Below are positions 53,939 through 64,000 of a DNA stretch of 64,000 nucleotides, piece by piece (position 1 is the first letter of the stretch; every line of letters starts with the position of its first letter). Under the pieces are notes generated by a model that saw only the letters and a list, made by a program, of their open reading frames with translations, was not told the DNA's origin and made no database searches. The translations under genes were made by a program, and so were the position numbers. This DNA is from Montifringilla adamsi. Taxonomy: Eukaryota; Chordata; Aves; Passeriformes; Passeridae. The stretch spans positions 1,631,054-1,695,053 of the forward strand of contig JAGGNK010006559.1 in NCBI GenBank assembly GCA_017590115.1, written 5' to 3'.

Positions 53939-54015
53939 TCAAAGCTGGGAGTACAGGGAGTTCTCCATCTCCGGCGGCAGCTTGGCATGGAATGGGGCCA
54001 GGCCCACCCCGAAAT
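53939..54015 (-). CDS. ZNF414: ZNF414 last coding exon
   Basis: 77 bases, acceptor CTCCAG, stop TGA at 53941-53939. Encodes FGVGLAPFHAKLPPEMENSL then YSQL, resembling the short hydrophobic terminus of the mammalian protein in position and style; phase agrees with the previous donor. Confidence 0.85.
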
Positions 54016-57000
54016 CTGGAGGGAGAGGGAAGAGAACTGTCAGCACCTCGTGGGGGGGCATCAGAAGGGTTGGGGGGCACAGCCAGGGCACTGGAAAGGC
54101 ACACAGACACCCCCAAGACACTGCAGGGGCTGGGGGCACAGGGGGGGCACATAGACACCCCCAGGGGCATTGCAGGGGCTGGGGGCAGAGGGGGGGCACA
54201 CAGACACCCCCAGGGGCATTGCAGGGGCTGGGGGCAGAGGGGGAGCACAGGGAGGGCACAGAGACCCCAAGGGCATTGAGGAGCTGGGGGCACAGGGAGG
54301 GCACTGGGGGGGCACACAGACACCCCAGGCCATTGCAGGGGCTGGGGGCACAGAGGGGGCACACAGACCCCTCCAGGGCACTGCTGCAGGCTGAGGAAGC
54401 AGGGACTGGAACCCGGCCAGGCTGTGCCAGGCCAGAGGGAGCAGGATGTGCCTTATCCCTGCGGATCCCTGCCACCCCCGCGAGCATCCCGGCAGCCGGG
54501 GGGGGTCCCTCCCGTACCCATCTCGGCCTCCAGGCGCCCAGGCTGGGGGTTCTTGCGGTGGTCCTCGATGTGCAGGGTCATGTCCTCGCGGGAGGCGGTG
54601 GAGAAGGGGCACTGCGTGCAGCTGTAGCGGCCCCGCGTGTGCTCCCAGACGATGCGGCTGTTGGAGGAGTGCCCTGCAAGGACGGGCGGGCAGGGAAGCA
54701 CAGGGATCGCCCGGAGCCGGGGGGTGCCGCGGGGCGATGGGGGCTGGAGCCCCCCCGCTCTGAGCCCCACTCGCTCAGGGGTTCCCTTCCCGATGGAAGA
54801 ACCCCGAATGTGGGAGCAGGGGGCCAGGCAGTGAAGGGCACGGTGGGTTCTGGGCTCGGACTGGGGGCACTGGGGGCACTGGGGGCACTGGAGCCAGGCA
54901 GCTGCTGCTGCTGCTCCTCCTCCTGCTGCTTCTGCCCTCGGGGCCAGGCTGGGGGGTTTTGGGGGGGTGCAGCCGGTAACCCCCCTGCCTCTGAGCCCAC
55001 CGGGGCCACATCCCCTCTCCTCGTGGCTCCCAAAAAAGGAGGGAGCCCGCCCTCCCCCTCTGCTCTCCGGGGAGCACTGCAGTGCCCCTGGGGCATCTCC
55101 CATCCCCTGTGGCTCCCCCCCCGCCGCCCCCCAAGCCCCCCAGTGACAGAAAGCAGCCCCCACCCAGCAGGTGCCAAACTAACCTGGAGTCACTCCTGAG
55201 CCAAAGCATGGGAGGAGTGGGCTGACACTCACACCTGCGGAGGGAATCGAGGGCCAAGACAAGCATTAGGTCTTCCCCTCCCTGGGGGGGACTCGTGGGG
55301 GGGCAGGCCTGGCCCGGCCCCCCCGCCTCGCACCCCCAGCACGCCGGGGAGCAGCAGGCCCGGGAGAATTTGGAGGCGTTTTTTTGGCGCTCGCCGGTGC
55401 TTTTGCCCAATGGAACATCACTCAGGGGGTGGCACGGGCGGGACGGGGCATCCTCGGCTGGGCGGCGGCGGGTCCTCCTCGGGAGCTGCTGCTGGTCAAG
55501 GCGGGAGCAGAAGAAGGTTTGTCCCGCACGGCTCCGCGCTCTCACCTTGGTTTTTCTTCCAGACGGCGTTGGAGACGCTGGGGGGGCCGTGGCCCGGCAG
55601 GAAAGGCCGCAGGCGGTGCTGAGCCGGGGGCTGCGCCAGCCCGTAGGGCGAGGGGGGCACGTAGGGCAGGAAGGGCCCCGGCACCGAGGACGGGGCCGGC
55701 CCCGAGAAGCGAGTCAAGGACGAGGGCCCGAACAGGCCGGGCTCCAGCAGCGGGAAGGGGTGCGGGGCCCCGGACCCCAGCGGCTCCAGCGGGCCGGGCA
55801 GCGCCGCCGGGGCAGAGTCCGCACCCGCCGCCGGCGATTCCTTCTGCAGGGGCCGCAGGGCGCTGGGCGGCTTGGGCAGCGCCTCGGGGGGCTTGGGGGG
55901 CTCCTTGTCCGCGGCGGAGGCAGCGGGAGGCAGCGCGGGCCGCGGGGCCGGCGCGGGGCCGCTGGCGCTGTCGCTGCAGACGTGCAGGTGCTTGAAGAGC
56001 GAGCGGTGCGTGCGGAAGCGCAGCAGGCAGTTCTCACACCTGAGCCGGGAAAGAGCCGTGACAGAGACTGCGAGCGGCTGATGGGCACGCGGGGACCGTT
56101 CTTGGCCAAAATTACAGTGGCTGGGCACGAGGCTCACGCATGGATAAGCCCGGGGCTGAGCCCAGAGCTGTCACTGTCCCTTCCTGCCTGTCCCACCCCA
56201 GGGTGGTCCCCAAAGCCCCCAAATATCCCCCCAGGCATCACCAGGATCCTGCTCACATCCAGCCCACAGCAATTGTAGTCAAAATTTCCCCCAAAGTGGG
56301 GGAATTCCTCCAAGGGGATCCCTTCCAAGGCACAGCCAGACCAGGGATTGCAGGAGCTGCTCCTGCTCCCAGGGCTGGGGGCTCACTGGGTGCTCCCCTC
56401 AAAATCCCAAAGGGTTTTCCAGCCAGGAGGAGCAGCAGCTCCCACTGAGTGCCTGGGAGATGATGATGGGCACGTGGGGATGGTTCTTGCCCAAAATTAC
56501 ACTGGCATGGCAAGAGGCTCCCACATGGATAAACCAAACTTGAATTCCCAGTGAAAATCATCTGGAAAACACCCTCTGGGTGTCTGGGAGATTTCTCTGT
56601 AGTGTCTTCATGTTGGAGTGAGAGACAAAATGGTGCTAATAATGGCAATAATAATGCTTATAAATGACAAGCAATGATGAAAATAAGGAGAAAAGGATCA
56701 AATAAAAAGGATAAAATGGTAAAATATTTATAACGCTGATAATGATGATATTGATAATGACAATAATAATGACCATAATATCAGTGCTTGGGCTGTGAAG
56801 TGGGCACTGGCAGATGCTTCCCCAAGAGCTCAACAACTCCTTGGGAGATCTCCCTGGAGATCAGCTCTGCTGGCCAGGTGTCCCCAGAGAGGACGGGAGG
56901 GACACACGGAGCAGCGGGACTCACTTGAAGTAGCGGTTGGGTTTGTAGTGCACCTTCATGTGGGCCATGAGGTCCTGCATGCTGGGGAAGGTCTCGCTGC

Positions 57001-58172
57001 AGCCCAGGGTGGGGCAGTGGAAGGTTTTGCCTGGGCAGAGGAATTCGGAGAGAGATTCAGCACCAGCCCAGAGGGGAAAGCCCCGCTGCTGGGGCTGCAG
57101 CACCTCCCGGCTGCCCCCACTCCCATCTCATCTCCCACCACCAGCTCTGCCTCTGCCCTGAGCCCTGCTCTGCCCCTTCCCTTCCACGTGGCGTGTCCTG
57201 GCCTTACCCTCGAGGGACTGCGTGGGTCTGTAGTGGACCTTCAGGTGGTCCATCAGCTCCTGCATGCTGGGGAAGGCCAGTTTGCAGCCGTAGCTCGAGC
57301 ACTGGTAGTGTTTCCCTGCAATGACACAGATCCGTCGGCCTCGTCCCTGCCCCGGCTGTCGCTGTCCCCTCCCCGGGGCGGGGCTGGCCTCACCTGGGAC
57401 AGGTCTGCGCTTCAGCGGCCGCAGCTCCGGGGCCGGGGTCCCTCCGCTCCCCGCCACCGGCATCGGGGCACCGGGCAGTGCTGGGTCACTGCAGCCTGCG
57501 GGGAGAGGTGGTGAGGCTCGGCCCTGCCAAACCAGCCCCTTGTCCTCCCCATCTCTCAGCCCTGCCAAACCAGCCCCCATCCCTTAGCCCTGCCAAACCA
57601 GCCCCCTGCCCTCCCCATCTCTCAGCCCTGCCAAACCAGCCCCCTGCCCTCCCCATCCCTTCAGGACAGGGAAATGGGGCCGGGGGGCTGGAGGCCCCAG
57701 GGTGTGAGGGCTGGGAGGGGCTGTGCTCTAGGGAAGGCTGATGCTGGCTGGAACACGTTGGGTGATGCCACCTGTGCCAGCCCCCATCTCATAGCCCTGC
57801 CAAACCAGCCCCCTGCCCTCCCCATCCTTCGGCCCTGCCAAACCAGCCCCCTGCCCTCCCCATCCCTTCAGGACAGGGAAATGGGGCCGGGGGGCTGGAG
57901 GCCCCAGGGTGTGAGGGCTGGGAGGGGCTGTGCTCTAGGGAAGGCTGATGCTGGCTGGAACACGTTGGGTGATGCCACCTGCGCACCCAGGCACGCCCTG
58001 GCACACCTGGGCACATCCCCATGGAGGGGTTCGGCCAAAGAGACCTCCCAGCCACAGGACCAAAGGTTTCCCCTGTTCCTGCCCCTCCAGGGCACTCACC
58101 TGCCCCCTCCGTGCCGAATTTCCCCCGCAGGGAGAAGGTGGCCACAGCCTCGTCCTTCTCTGTCTTCATGGC
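53939..58172 (-). CDS. ZNF414: ZNF414, C2H2 zinc-finger protein, core coding region
   Basis: Seven exons on the minus strand (58100-58172, 57394-57495, 57208-57315, 56925-57030, 55546-56039, 54518-54673, 53939-54015) join in frame. Counting from the ATG at 58169 they give 370 residues; human isoforms are 312-390. Numbered from that Met, the fingers are CX4C...HX3H at 63-85 (QCSSYGCKLAF) and 99-121 (HCPTLGCSETF), CX2C...HX3C at 130-150 (CENCLLRFRTHRSLFKHLHV), and CX2C...HX3H at 312-332 (SCTQCPFSTASR). Landmarks shared with human ZNF414 are KPNRYFKCENCLLRFRTHRS, FLPYV, AVWKKNQ and SRIVWEHTRGRYSC. Between fingers 3 and 4 lies a proline/alanine-rich linker. It is a nuclear protein of poorly known function, presumably DNA-binding. 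The start may lie further upstream (62517). Confidence 0.95.
54075..54370. repeat. 50-base minisatellite in the last ZNF414 intron
   Basis: About six copies of a unit like cacacagacacccccagggg followed by cattgcaggggctgggggca and ga-g-rich filler. Confidence 0.93.
54518..54673 (-). CDS. ZNF414: ZNF414 coding exon F (zinc finger 4)
   Basis: 156 bases, acceptor TTGCAG, donor GTACGG. Encodes HSSNSRIVWEHTRGRYSCTQ and CPFSTASREDMTLHIEDHRK. Confidence 0.95.
55546..56039 (-). CDS. ZNF414: ZNF414 coding exon E (finger 3 and Pro-rich linker)
   Basis: 494 bases, acceptor GCTCAG, donor GTGAGA. Encodes the C2HC finger, then a proline/alanine-rich linker with FPLLEPGLFG, GPFLPYVPPSPYGLAQPP and AVWKKNQ. 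Confidence 0.95.
56152..56874. repeat. Duplicated block, copy A (ZNF414 intron between exons D and E)
   Basis: About 723 bases matching 58368-59101 with few differences, from ggggctgagcccagagctgt to gatcagctctgctggc. Contains an AT-rich ataatgatg/aataataatg stretch at 56635-56780. Confidence 0.95.
56925..57030 (-). CDS. ZNF414: ZNF414 coding exon D (zinc finger 2)
   Basis: 106 bases, acceptor GCCCAG, donor GTGAGT. Encodes KTFHCPTLGCSETFPSMQDL and MAHMKVHYKPNRYF. Fingers 1 and 2 share the FPSMQ-LM-H-KVHY core, suggesting internal exon duplication. Confidence 0.95.
57208..57315 (-). CDS. ZNF414: ZNF414 coding exon C (zinc finger 1)
   Basis: 108 bases, acceptor TTGCAG, donor GTAAGG. Encodes GKHYQCSSYGCKLAFPSMQE and LMDHLKVHYRPTQSLEG. 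Confidence 0.95.
57394..57495 (-). CDS. ZNF414: ZNF414 coding exon B
   Basis: 102 bases, acceptor CCGCAG, donor GTGAGG. Encodes GCSDPALPGAPMPVAGSGGT and PAPELRPLKRRPVP, matching the RPPRRRPPP stretch before finger 1 in mammals. Confidence 0.88.
57540..57660. repeat. 40-base tandem repeat
   Basis: About three copies of a unit built on ccctgccaaaccagccccct and gccctccccatctctcag in the intron upstream of exon B. Confidence 0.85.
57625..57981. repeat. Direct duplication of 150 bases (offset 207)
   Basis: 57625-57774 and 57832-57981 are near identical, including ttcaggacagggaaatgggg and ggctggaacacgttgggtga, in the intron between ZNF414 exons A and B. Confidence 0.93.
58100..58172 (-). CDS. ZNF414: ZNF414 coding exon A (MKTEKDEAVATF...)
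   Basis: Donor GTGAGT after 58100, phase 1. ATG at 58169-58167 opens MKTEKDEAVATFSLRGKFGT. An acceptor CCAG ends at 58173, so the exon could begin with GCC ATG and be joined to an upstream coding exon; otherwise this ATG is the start. Confidence 0.75.
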
Positions 58173-58367
58173 CTGGCCGGAGCTGGGCACGGGCACAGGG
58201 ACAGGGACAGGGACAGGGCGGCTCCTCCCGGCGGTGCTGCACCGGGAGCAGGAGGGGAGGGAGGTCAGAGCCCAGCCCGGGGCCAGTGACTCCCTCTTCC
58301 TCCTCCTGCTCTTCTTCTTCCTCCTCCTCCTCAGTGCCCCGTGGTCGTGGGGCCGACCCTCCCACCC

Positions 58368-59101
58368 GGGGCTGAGCCCAGAGCTGTCATTGTCCCTTCC
58401 TGCCTCTCCCACCCCAGGGTGGTCCCCAAAGCCCCCAAATATCCCCCCAGGCATCACCAGGATCCTGCTCACATCCAGCCCACAGCAATTGTAGTCAAAA
58501 TTTCCCCCAAAGTGGGGGAATTCCTCCAAGGATCCTCCAAGGGGATCCCCTCCAAGGCACAGCCAGACCAGGGATTGCAGGAGCTGCTCCTGCTCCCAGG
58601 GCTGGGGGCTCACTGGGTGCTCCCCTCAAAATCCCAAAGGGTTTTCCAGCCAGGAGGAGCAGCAGCTCCCACTGAGTGCCTGGGAGATGATGATGGGCAC
58701 GTGGGGATGGTTCTTGCCCAAAATTACACTGGCATGGCAAGAGGCTCCCACATGGATAAACCAAACTTGAATTCCCAGTGAAAATCATCTGGAAAACCCC
58801 CTCAGTCTGAGAGATTTCTCTGTAGTGTCTTCATGTTGGTGTGAGAGACAAAATGGTGCTAATAATGGCAATAATAATGCTCATAAATAATAAGCACTTA
58901 TGAAAATAAGGACAAAAGGATCAAATAAAAAGGATAAAAGGGTAAAAATATTTATAATAACACTGATAATGATTATATTGATAATAATGACAATAATAAC
59001 AATAATATCAGTGCTTGGGCTGTGAAGTGGGCACTGGCAGATGCTTCCCCAAGAGCTCAATAACTCCTTGGGAGATCTCCCTGGAGATCAGCTCTGCTGG
59101 C
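58368..59101. repeat. Duplicated block, copy B (upstream of ZNF414 exon A)
   Basis: About 734 bases, direct repeat of 56152-56874. It has a small internal tandem duplication absent from copy A (cctccaaggatcctccaagg, near 58527-58546). The AT-rich core is at 58855-59010. Confidence 0.95.
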
Positions 59102-62090
59102 TGGGGCACCCGATCCTTCCCATAACATCTGCGCCAGAGGCATTTCCCCAGCTTTTGGCTCTGGGAGGGCTGGCCCAGAGGGGCTCAGTCTGGCCAAGCT
59201 GGGCTCAGCAGCTGTTCCTGCAGCACCCAGCACAGCCCAGTGGGAAATAAACCAGGGAGGGGGGGAAAAATCCATGTGGGATTATTCCTGTGGCTGCACC
59301 CGGGCTCCTGGCTTTGTCTGGGGGTTGTGGAGCCTTTTTTTGTTGTTGTTTTCTCAGCTCAGCAGCCTCGGGATGGAATCAGCGAGCCATGGAGGGGGGT
59401 TGGCCATGGAACAGGGAATCTGGGGCAGGGCTGGGGCTGCTTATGGCCCAGGAGGCGAAATTCAGCCCTGCATGGAGGGGATGCTCCATCTCCATCTTCC
59501 ATCCCTGGAGAACATGGGGAAAGCACGATAATTTCCCAGCAGCTTTGATGGAGCTTTGTTTATCAGGTGGAAATGAGGGGTTTGGTGGGAAAAAGGGTCT
59601 TGGGAATCTTCTTTTTGGGGGAGACAATGCTGAAAAGGTCGAGACAGGGCTGTGCCTGCCTGCCCAGCCCCTGGGCAATGTCCCTGTGGCACTGCCACAT
59701 TTTGGTGCCCAACCATGAAGTGTCAGAGCTGGAACCACTGGTGCTGGAGTTCAGTGAAGCAGAATTCCTGCTGCCCTGCTGGAAATGCACCTCTGGATCA
59801 AAGCTGGGGGGCCCAGCCTGGGCTCAGCACCCCTGGCAGAGCCGTGGGACCAACAGGCTCCAGATGAGCCCAAAGGGAGCAGGGCTATGGCGCTGGGAGC
59901 TCAGAGGCAGCACAGGGAGGTTTCCCCAAGAAATCAGGAAATTCTTCCCCACCAGCACTGCAGCAGGGACAGGAGCTCCTGGAGCCCCAGGGTCAAAGCC
60001 AGCAGTGCCTTGGGGTGTTGGAACCTCCATCCTGTCCCTCTGGGATCACAGATGCCACATAGAGAGTGGCATTCCCTGTTGCAGCATCCCAGTGATGCCT
60101 TGTAAGCTGATTTTTTTTCTCTGGAAAAGCTGGGAAACCTCTTGAGCAGAGCCTGTGAGGGCAGGCAGGATGGACACTTGGCCAGTGGCCCCAATGTTCC
60201 CCACAGGTGACATGGCAGAGGACACGGTGGCAGCACTGCAGCATCACCCTGTGCCCAGGTTTTTGGAGAGCAGGTGGCACCTGGATCATCTTGCTGTCAT
60301 TTGTCACCTCCCATGGGATGCTGGCCAACAACCCACCTCCTCCAGGACTGTCTGTTCTGCAGCCCTAAGTGTGACACCATGGCCCAGGTGCTGCTGAGCT
60401 GCCACTGTCCCCATCCCCAGTGACCTCCCGTGGTCACCAGAGATGTGACTGCCCCAGGGATGTGACTGGCCCAGAGATGGATGTGACTGCCCCAGAGGTG
60501 TGACTGCCCCAGGGCTGTGACTGGCCCAGAGATGGATGTGACTGCCCCAAGGATGTGACTGGCCCAGGGATGTGACTGCCCTAGAGGTGTCACCCCCCTG
60601 GTGACACAATTCCCTCAGAGACAGGACCCCCCCAGAAATATGGCTCCCCCCAAGATGTGACCACCAGTGCAAACCTGCCCTGGAACCCCAATCCTGCAGC
60701 CACCACTGTCATTGTCACTATCCCCATTATTATTATTTCCTGCCACCCCAAAAAGCTTCTGGCACAAAACTCCCGCATCCCAATCCCTGTAGGGTGAACA
60801 GAGACCCCAAAACCCCTTCCAGGGTCTGCCAGCCATGAGGGCGGGCAGGATGTTTGCAGCTGCCCATCACCCCGAGCAGGCTGTGCTGCTGATTCAGTGA
60901 ATAATTAACACAGCTCATCCCCCTCAAACCATCCGGGGGCTTTATCCATACCCCGAGACTTTGCTCAACCCACCCCGCGAGGATAAAGGGGACAAATAAT
61001 CGGATTGGAGCATCTCTGAGGCCCGAGGATGAGGAGGCTGCCCCCAAAGGCGGCTCCTGGGCGCAGGAGAGGAGACAAAGGCTGGGAACAAGGGGCTCAT
61101 GTGATCGCGCAGCCGGCGAGCGCCGGGGGAGGAAGCGCCGACGGTGCCAGCGGCTCCGCTCCTGCCAGTGCCACCAGCCCCAGCTAAAACACACCCTGAG
61201 GGATCTCCTGGAGCCTTCAGATACCGCGGGGAGCCCGCACAGAGCGGGGGTGATGGGGGGGGGATGCTCCAAGCGTCCAACGCAAGGTGGGTGCCCCAAT
61301 CCAGGCAAAGCTGCTGCCGGGGTGCCACCCCTCCCTGGGAGGGTTCCCTGCTTTCCAACTCAGAATCTGCCTGGAGAGCCTGAGGAGCCCACTCCAAAGC
61401 CAGGGTGGGCATCAGAGAGGCGAGTGCTGAGCCCTGTGCTGGCCTTGGTGTCACATCCACGGGGGCAGCTCAGCCCAGGCCCCTCTTCCCTCTGAGGGGA
61501 GGGTCCCCCCTGTCCCCCAGATCGCTGCAAGCCCTGCTGCCATCTCCCCACATTCCCACACCACCCCGGTGCCCACCTTTACCTGCCTGCCCGTGGATGG
61601 CCCAGGGGAAAAGCCCCACTTTGCCTTCAGGAGCCACCTGGGGATGTTGGAGCTTCCTCCCTGAGCCTGGACAAAGCTGAGCCCAGCACCAGGCAAGCTC
61701 GGCCCATGGCCAAGGCCAGGAACCCCGGGCTCTGACAGCCACAGAGCAGCTCCCAGAGGTGAGGGAGCACGGGCTGATCCCGGCAGGTGCATCCCGGCAT
61801 GTGAGGGGATCCTGCTGTTCCCACAGGCCACACACCTGTCAGGACCCAGGGCTAGCGGATCCCGTGGCTCCCTGTCAGCCCCACGAGTGGTAACCACAGG
61901 GTAGCCCCCATGGCCACTGCTTTCTGGGGCTGGTAGCCCCCCAGGGGCCATACACCCATGGCTACAATGACACTCACGGCCACCCCCCCGTGGCAGTGGC
62001 CCCGTGACCCGGAGCCCCCGCGGGCAGCAGCCCCGGGGCTGGTGCAGGTCCCGGCTCCCTGCAGAGCCCCGGTACCCCGACCCCAGTCCG
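59102..62090. other. Interval upstream of ZNF414 exon A, probable 5' intron
   Basis: About 3 kb. If the candidate first exon at 62479-62517 is real, this is intron. It has a minisatellite (60435-60600) and a moderately CpG-rich unique part at 60950-61260. No exon recognised. Confidence 0.55.
60435..60600. repeat. GATGTGACTGCCCCAG minisatellite
   Basis: About eight copies of a 16-24 base unit such as gatgtgactgccccaggg and gatgtgactggcccagagat. Confidence 0.92.
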
Positions 62091-62104
62091 GTACCGCGGC
62101 TGTC

Positions 62105-62460
62105 CCCGGTGCAGCTCCAGCCCCGGTGCCGGTCCATCATCCGGTACCGCTACACCCCCGGTGCCGGTCCATCATCCGGTACCGCTACACCCCCGGTACC
62201 GGTACAGCCCCGGTGCCAGCACACTCTTGGCCCGTTACATCCCCCGGTGCCAGTGCTCCCTTCCCGGTGCCAGCACCCCGCCGGTGCCGGGGCACCCCCG
62301 ATACCGGTACATCCCCGGTGTCGATACGGTCCCGGTGCCGGTACACCCCCGCCGGTGCCGGCAAAGCTCCCGCTGTCCCCGCACCCCCTGTGCCAGTCCA
62401 TCCCGGGTGTCGGTCCGTTCCCCGATCCCGGTCCTCCCCCGGTGCCCGCCCGTCCCTCCC
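62105..62460. repeat. CCCCGGTGCCGGTAC tandem repeat
   Basis: Degenerate units such as cccccggtgccggtccatca and tccggtaccgctacac; the first two 35-base units are nearly perfect. Confidence 0.88.
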
Positions 62461-62478
62461 GGTCCCTCCCGGCCGTAC

Positions 62479-62517
62479 CGGGGCTGCGGCGGGGCCGGCG
62501 CCGCCCGGGTCGCGCAT
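62479..62517 (-). CDS. ZNF414: Candidate first coding exon of ZNF414
   Basis: The minus strand reads ATG from 62517, MRDPGGAGPAAAP, then the donor GTACGG right after 62479 in phase 0. It would join the phase-0 acceptor before 58172 (CCAG then GCC ATG) to give ...AAAP-A-MKTEKDE, for a 384-residue protein. Both junctions are canonical and the location is a CpG island, but the peptide is too short for homology. Confidence 0.4.
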
Positions 62518-62679
62518 CAGCGGCGGGGCGGCCGCGGGGCCATTTTCTGTGCGGAGCTGTCGCGAGAGCGGGGGGAGGAGGAGGAGGAGGATGACGGGGG
62601 GGAGGAAGGAACGTGCGGAAGGGCGGGCGGGCTTTTCCCGGGAGATTCTCCGCATCCCAGCGTCTGCGGGCATCTCGAG

Positions 62680-63015
62680 CATCCCGGGGTTTTTGGAGCA
62701 TCCCGGGGGTTTTGGAGGATCCAGGGGATTTTGGAGGATCCCGGGGGTTTTGGAGCATCCCGGGGGTTTTGGAGGATCCAGGGGATTTTGGAGAGTCCCG
62801 GGGTTTTGGAGGATCCAAGGGATTTTGGAGCATCCTGTGGGTTTTGGAGCGTCCCGGGGTTTTTAGGCATCCCGGGGGTTTTTGGAGGATCCCGGGGTTT
62901 TTAGGCATTCCGGGGGTTTTTGGAGGATCCCGGAGATTTTAGGCATCCCGGGGGTTTTTGGAGGATCCCGGGGTTTTTAGGCATCCCGGGGGTTTTGGAG
63001 CATCCCGGAGAGGGA
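62680..63015. repeat. 20-base minisatellite GCATCCCGGGGGTTTTGGAG
   Basis: About 16 copies of gcatcccgggggttttggag and gatccaggggattttggag. Confidence 0.95.
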
Positions 63016-63289
63016 AAGGCAGCAGCACTTCCTGAAGCTTTTGGAGCATCCCAGGGCCCTTGGAGCCTCCTGAAGGTCTTGGAGCAACCCAGGGCTTTTG
63101 GAACATCCCGGGACTTTGGAGCATCTGGGGAGTCTGCCGAGTACCCCAGGGGCTTTGGAACATTCTAGGGCTCATGGAGCATCCTGAGGCTTTTGGAGCA
63201 TCTTGGACTCCTCAGAGCCTCCTGGAGCTTTGCAGTGTCCGGGGGGCTCCGGAGCATCCTGGGGTGCTCAGACCCTGAGCCCGGTGGGA

Positions 63290-63945
63290 AGTGCTGGAGC
63301 CCTTGGAGTATCCCAGGGCCCTCTGAGCACCCCGGGCTCCTGGGGACACCCCAGATTTTTGAAAACACCCCGAGCTCCTGGGAACACACCGGATTTTTGG
63401 CAGCACCCCAGACTTCTGGGAGCACCCCGAGCTCCTGGGATAATCCCAGATTTTTGGGAGCACCCCAAGCTCCTGAGAATACCCCAAGCTCCTGGGAACA
63501 CTCTGGACTCTTGGGAGCACCCCAGACTTCTGGGAGCATACCAGATTTTTGGGAGGACCCCAAGCTCCTGGGAACACCCTGGATTTTTGGGAGCACCCCG
63601 GGCTCCTGGGAACATCCTGGAGTTTTGGGAGCACCCTGGACTCCTGGGGCCACCCTGAGCTCTTGGAAGCACCCCAGACTCCTGGAGCATCCCAGATTTT
63701 TGGAAGCACCCCAAGCTCCTGGGAACACCCCAGATTTTTGGGAGCTCCCCAAGCTCCAGGAAACATGCCAAACTCCTGGGAACACCCTGAATTTTTGGGA
63801 GCACCCTGAGCTTCTGGGAACACCCCAAGCTCCTGGGATCATCCCAGATTTTTGGGAGCACCCCGAGCTCCTGGGAACATCCCAAGCTCCTGGGAACACC
63901 CTGGATTTTTGGGAACACCCCGTATTTTTGGGAGCACCCCTCCAG
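63290..63945. repeat. 21/42-base minisatellite
   Basis: About 30 copies of a 21-base unit alternating ttttgggagcaccccgagct and cctgggaacaccccagattt, so the higher-order period is about 42. Unit 5'-TTTTGG-AGCA-CCC resembles the array at 62680-63015. Confidence 0.93.
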
Positions 63946-64000
63946 CTCATGTGTGCCCCGAGGAGCAGCCCAGGACCCTCCAGGATCCTCGCAGCAACAG

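Larger units (their letters stand above)
62090..62650. promoter_or_regulatory. CpG island, probable ZNF414 promoter
   Basis: Very CpG-dense. On the minus strand it contains AAAATGGC, a YY1-like element, at about 62546-62553, then the candidate first exon. Its left part (62100-62460) is a tandem repeat of ccggtgccggtac units, so part of the CpG density is repeat-driven. Confidence 0.6.

Noticed and set aside
53868..55199. 443-codon plus-strand frame opposite ZNF414
   Set aside because: Crosses the intronic 50-base minisatellite and is antisense to verified ZNF414 exons.

Overview
The window is vertebrate nuclear DNA from a bird, most likely a small songbird-like genome. The evidence is intron-split genes with GT/AG junctions, CpG islands, many truncated 3' fragments of the avian CR1 LINE family, and an ANP32B of the avian-specific type. 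High GC, short introns and dense minisatellites suggest a microchromosome (inference; the human counterparts of three of the genes lie on 19p13).

Layout. (1) 1-4370, minus strand: 5' end of MLLT1 (ENL), with start exon MDNQ at 4013-4024 and the first YEATS-domain exon at 244-424; the rest of the gene lies beyond position 1. A CpG-island promoter sits at about 3900-4720. (2) 4720-17815: intergenic, with a 1.1 kb polypyrimidine tract, a paired-octamer site at 7715-7738, CR1 fragments and a GC-rich island near 15.6-16.1 kb. (3) 17816-27539, minus strand: ACER1 (alkaline ceramidase 1), all six coding exons, 263 residues, metal and catalytic residues conserved. (4) 27540-44450: gene-poor DNA with CR1 fragments and several G-rich minisatellites. 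(5) 44480-52170, plus strand: avian ANP32B, coding exons 2 to 7; the short first coding exon could not be found. (6) 53600-58172, minus strand: ZNF414, seven coding exons with four zinc fingers, plus a candidate first coding exon at 62479-62517. ANP32B and ZNF414 converge tail to tail. (7) 58.2-64.0 kb: a duplicated block, a CpG island and long minisatellites up to the window end.

The four genes are independent housekeeping or tissue genes, not a pathway: chromatin reader and elongation factor (MLLT1), ER sphingolipid hydrolase (ACER1), acidic LRR histone chaperone (ANP32B) and a nuclear zinc-finger protein (ZNF414). The most notable biology is ANP32B. It carries I129/N130, the pair known to disable avian ANP32B as an influenza polymerase cofactor, and it sits between ACER1 and ZNF414 instead of in the mammalian ANP32B neighbourhood. 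I did not find an unknown multi-gene system. The other unusual signals are structural: strand-asymmetric tracts, minisatellites entangled with CR1, a block duplicated around three ZNF414 exons, and orphan regulatory-looking segments.
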